From Lachnospiraceae bacterium (GTDB lineage: Bacteria; Bacillota; Clostridia; Lachnospirales; Lachnospiraceae): a stretch of 64,000 nucleotides of DNA. The stretch covers positions 1 through 64,000 of the forward strand of contig JAGBEO010000008.1 of the NCBI GenBank assembly GCA_017936885.1, read 5' to 3'. Below the pieces are notes generated by a model that saw only the letters and a program-made list of their open reading frames with translations, ran no database searches and was not told the origin of the DNA. Of the stretch, positions 62,028-64,000 are shown piece after piece (the first letter of the stretch is position 1; each line of letters starts with the position of its first letter). The position numbers were made by a program, and so were the translations under genes.

Positions 62028-64000
62028 ATGAAAAAAGCAATCATAAAAGGGGCTTCTCTGGGCATTATTTTTGCGCTTGCACTGACAATTATAAGTATTG
62101 TAATGAATCAGGGAAATACCGATATGACAACAGAAATGGGAGATCCGACATATCCTGTCGTATCCATGTTTGTGAAAGGACACCGGGTCAACACGCTTCA
62201 CGGCTATGCGGAAAGCATGAACAGTGCATATCTTCGGGACACGCTGCAACCGGTAGAGAACGATAGAAAGATTGGAGTGCAAATAGATACTTATGGAAGG
62301 GCAGTGTCGGAGATTGCTTTTGAGGTACGCAGTCTGGAAGGAGAGAGGCTTGTAGAAAGCACGGAAGTTACTTCCTTTGAGCAGGAGTCCGATGCCATAT
62401 CCTTTGACATTACCTTAAAAGACCTGGTTGAGACAGATACGGAATATCTGTTGGTGTTTCTGGTTACCCCGGAAGGGAGCACACCGATTCGGTATTATAC
62501 GAGGATTGTGATGAGTGATTCTCTGCATATGCAGGAGAAGCTGGATTATATTGTGGATTTCCATGAGAGAACCTTTGATAAAGAAGCAGCTACGGAGCTG
62601 ACCAAATATCTGGAATCCAATTCTGAGGGAGACAATACGACTTTTCATAAAGTGACAATACACAGCAGTTTTAATCAGGTCACATGGGGCGATCTGTCGG
62701 TCAGCAGGATCACAGAGCCTGATATTATGATCAAAGAACTGACGGAGCAGACAGGTTCTTTCCGGATGGAGTATCTTGCTTCCGTGAAAGAAGGGAAAGA
62801 TATAAACTATTATCGTGTCTCGGAATATTACAGGATACGGTATACGCCGGATCGAATGTATCTGTTGGACTATGAGAGAGAGATGCATCAGATATTTGAT
62901 GAGGAAGCGGATGTATATGTCAACGATAAGATTGTGCTGGGCATCACAGGCGATGAGGTGTCGCTGCAGGAGAGTGACGGCGGTAATATCTTTACTTTTG
63001 TGGTTGCGGATAAGCTGTACAGCTATAATGTGACGGATAATAAGTTGGCAAGACTTTTCAGTTTCTATGAAAATACGGAACAACTGCAGGATGCCAGAAG
63101 CGCTTATAATAAACATGATATTCAGGTGCTCAATGTGGACGAGACAGGAAATGTATTCTTTCTTGTATATGGATATATGAACAGGGGACGCCATGAAGGC
63201 AGCGTGGGACTGGCGGTATACGGATATAACAGTATGACGAATACGGTGGAAGAACTGGTTTATATTCCTTATGATAAATCCTATGAACTGTTGAAGACGG
63301 ATATTGATAAACTTTCCTATCTCAATAAATCAAACATTTACTATTTTATGATGGATGGAAGTGTGTATGCAGTTGACCTGGGGACAGAATCCTGTCAGAC
63401 TGTCGTCTCCGGTTTGCGGGAGGATGGATATCACGTATCGGATTCCAATAAGATGCTTGTATGGCAGGAGGGCAATGATCTGTATGCCAGCAGCAGCCTG
63501 ACTTTGATGAATTTAAATACACAGACACAGACTGCGATCAGTGCCGGAGCAGGGGAATATATATCTGTGCTTGGATTTATGGAAGAGGATCTGATCTATG
63601 GACTGGCTAAGAGAAGAGATGTAGTTGAGAATAACATGGGTGCCATCACATTTCCGATGTATTGCCTGAAAATCCAAAGTGATACCGGTGCGGTTCTTAA
63701 AACATACCGGAAACAAGGCATCTATGTGGTTGACAGTACGATAGAAGATAACCAGCTTAATCTGTCCAGAGTTGTATGGGATGAAGAGAATGCAAGCTAC
63801 AGTCCTACCACGGATGATCAGATCATGAGCACGGAAGAGGTTAAAACGGGAAGTAATTTATTGAGCTATGTGGTGACCGAGCGTTATGAGACCATCTGTG
63901 AAATAGACGTCAAAGATGAGATTGACAGCAAAGCATTGAAACATTTAACACCCAAGGAAGTATTATTTGAGGGCAACCGCTTAATCAAGATATCGGAGCC
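62028..64000 (+). CDS. membrane-anchored protein of unknown function, truncated by the right edge
   Basis: An open frame from ATG 62028 runs off the window with no stop, giving at least 657 residues. It begins with basic residues and one membrane segment (IIKGASLGIIFALALTIISI, about 5-24). Recognisable phrases are GDPTYPVVSMFVKGHRVNTL (about 40-59), then YYRVSEYYRIRYTPDRMYLL, DEEADVYVNDKIVLGITGDE and SYLNKSNIYYFMMDGSVYAV. Repeated short beta-strand phrases suggest a beta-propeller-like outer domain. The ATG lies 18 bp after the methyltransferase stop, with GAGGAA at 62012-62017. No known family was recognised. Confidence 0.65.
   Translation, partial: MKKAIIKGASLGIIFALALTIISIVMNQGNTDMTTEMGDPTYPVVSMFVKGHRVNTLHGYAESMNSAYLRDTLQPVENDRKIGVQIDTYGRAVSEIAFEVRSLEGERLVESTEVTSFEQESDAISFDITLKDLVETDTEYLLVFLVTPEGSTPIRYYTRIVMSDSLHMQEKLDYIVDFHERTFDKEAATELTKYLESNSEGDNTTFHKVTIHSSFNQVTWGDLSVSRITEPDIMIKELTEQTGSFRMEYLASVKEGKDINYYRVSEYYRIRYTPDRMYLLDYEREMHQIFDEEADVYVNDKIVLGITGDEVSLQESDGGNIFTFVVADKLYSYNVTDNKLARLFSFYENTEQLQDARSAYNKHDIQVLNVDETGNVFFLVYGYMNRGRHEGSVGLAVYGYNSMTNTVEELVYIPYDKSYELLKTDIDKLSYLNKSNIYYFMMDGSVYAVDLGTESCQTVVSGLREDGYHVSDSNKMLVWQEGNDLYASSSLTLMNLNTQTQTAISAGAGEYISVLGFMEEDLIYGLAKRRDVVENNMGAITFPMYCLKIQSDTGAVLKTYRKQGIYVVDSTIEDNQLNLSRVVWDEENASYSPTTDDQIMSTEEVKTGSNLLSYVVTERYETICEIDVKDEIDSKALKHLTPKEVLFEGNRLIKISE

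Overview
The window looks like a chromosomal segment of an anaerobic, motile, probably spore-forming member of the Clostridia, most likely Lachnospiraceae. This rests on gene content: pyruvate formate-lyase with its activase, an iron alcohol dehydrogenase, flagellar rod genes beside an mbl-like gene, CwlD-, SleB- and CotH-type proteins, c-di-AMP enzymes, and strong AGGAGG ribosome binding sites with several TTG/GTG starts. The species cannot be named from the sequence. No rRNA, tRNA, CRISPR array, prophage or insertion sequence was seen.

Layout. 0-2.4 kb: an AT-rich accessory stretch with a GNAT acetyltransferase, an unknown gene, a truncated MreB-like protein and a nitroreductase. 2.4-5.6 kb: a BlaI-type repressor and M56 sensor-protease pair behind a double palindromic operator, then a convergent HD-domain gene. 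5.7-7.3 kb: an ECF sigma/anti-sigma pair of SigV-RsiV type with its own ECF-like promoter. 7.4-10.7 kb: mbl, two flagellar rod/hook proteins (flhO/flhP-like) and a FlgJ-type rod-binding protein. 10.8-14.2 kb: recD2, comF and yvyF-like genes. 14.2-19.2 kb: two unknown membrane proteins and cdaA-cdaR-glmM. 19.2-22.4 kb: HPr, leuA, a sirtuin and a DUF951 protein. 22.4-31.8 kb: rpsF-ssb-rpsR, an alcohol dehydrogenase, CotH, gdpP-rplI-dnaB and a MerR-type regulator.

31.8-37.4 kb is the fermentation region, mostly on the minus strand: a 2[4Fe-4S] ferredoxin, pflA, an oppositely oriented orphan solute-binding protein, and a pyruvate formate-lyase divided into separate genes. The 679-residue catalytic body lacks the glycyl-radical domain, which is an 80-residue protein two genes downstream. 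Between them lies a 67-residue cysteine-containing protein resembling the first half of the radical protein but lacking the radical glycine. This is the most unusual system in the window.

37.5-44.6 kb: a 1737-residue secreted Big_2/beta-helix protein, an Rpn-type PD-(D/E)XK protein, and a DUF1858 gene whose leader holds four tandem palindromes inside a larger inverted repeat. 44.8-52.3 kb: mecA (minus), a GH18 protein, cwlD, a TsaC/Sua5-type gene, rpiB, a coiled-coil SleB-type hydrolase and a DUF402 gene (minus). 52.4-60.0 kb: a complete F1Fo ATP synthase operon (two AtpZ/AtpI-type genes, then atpBEFHAGDC) whose c subunit carries a sodium-binding signature. 60-64 kb: a conserved hypothetical, a methyltransferase, and a membrane-anchored protein running off the right edge.

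How the genes connect: CdaA makes c-di-AMP and GdpP should degrade it, with GlmM and CdaR tying it to cell-wall precursor supply. SigV-RsiV, the BlaI/M56 pair, Mbl, CwlD, the SleB-type protein and the GH18 protein all concern the envelope. PFL, PflA, ferredoxin and alcohol dehydrogenase serve fermentation, and the ATP synthase may run on sodium. All family calls come from reading the sequence and recognising motifs, not from database searches.
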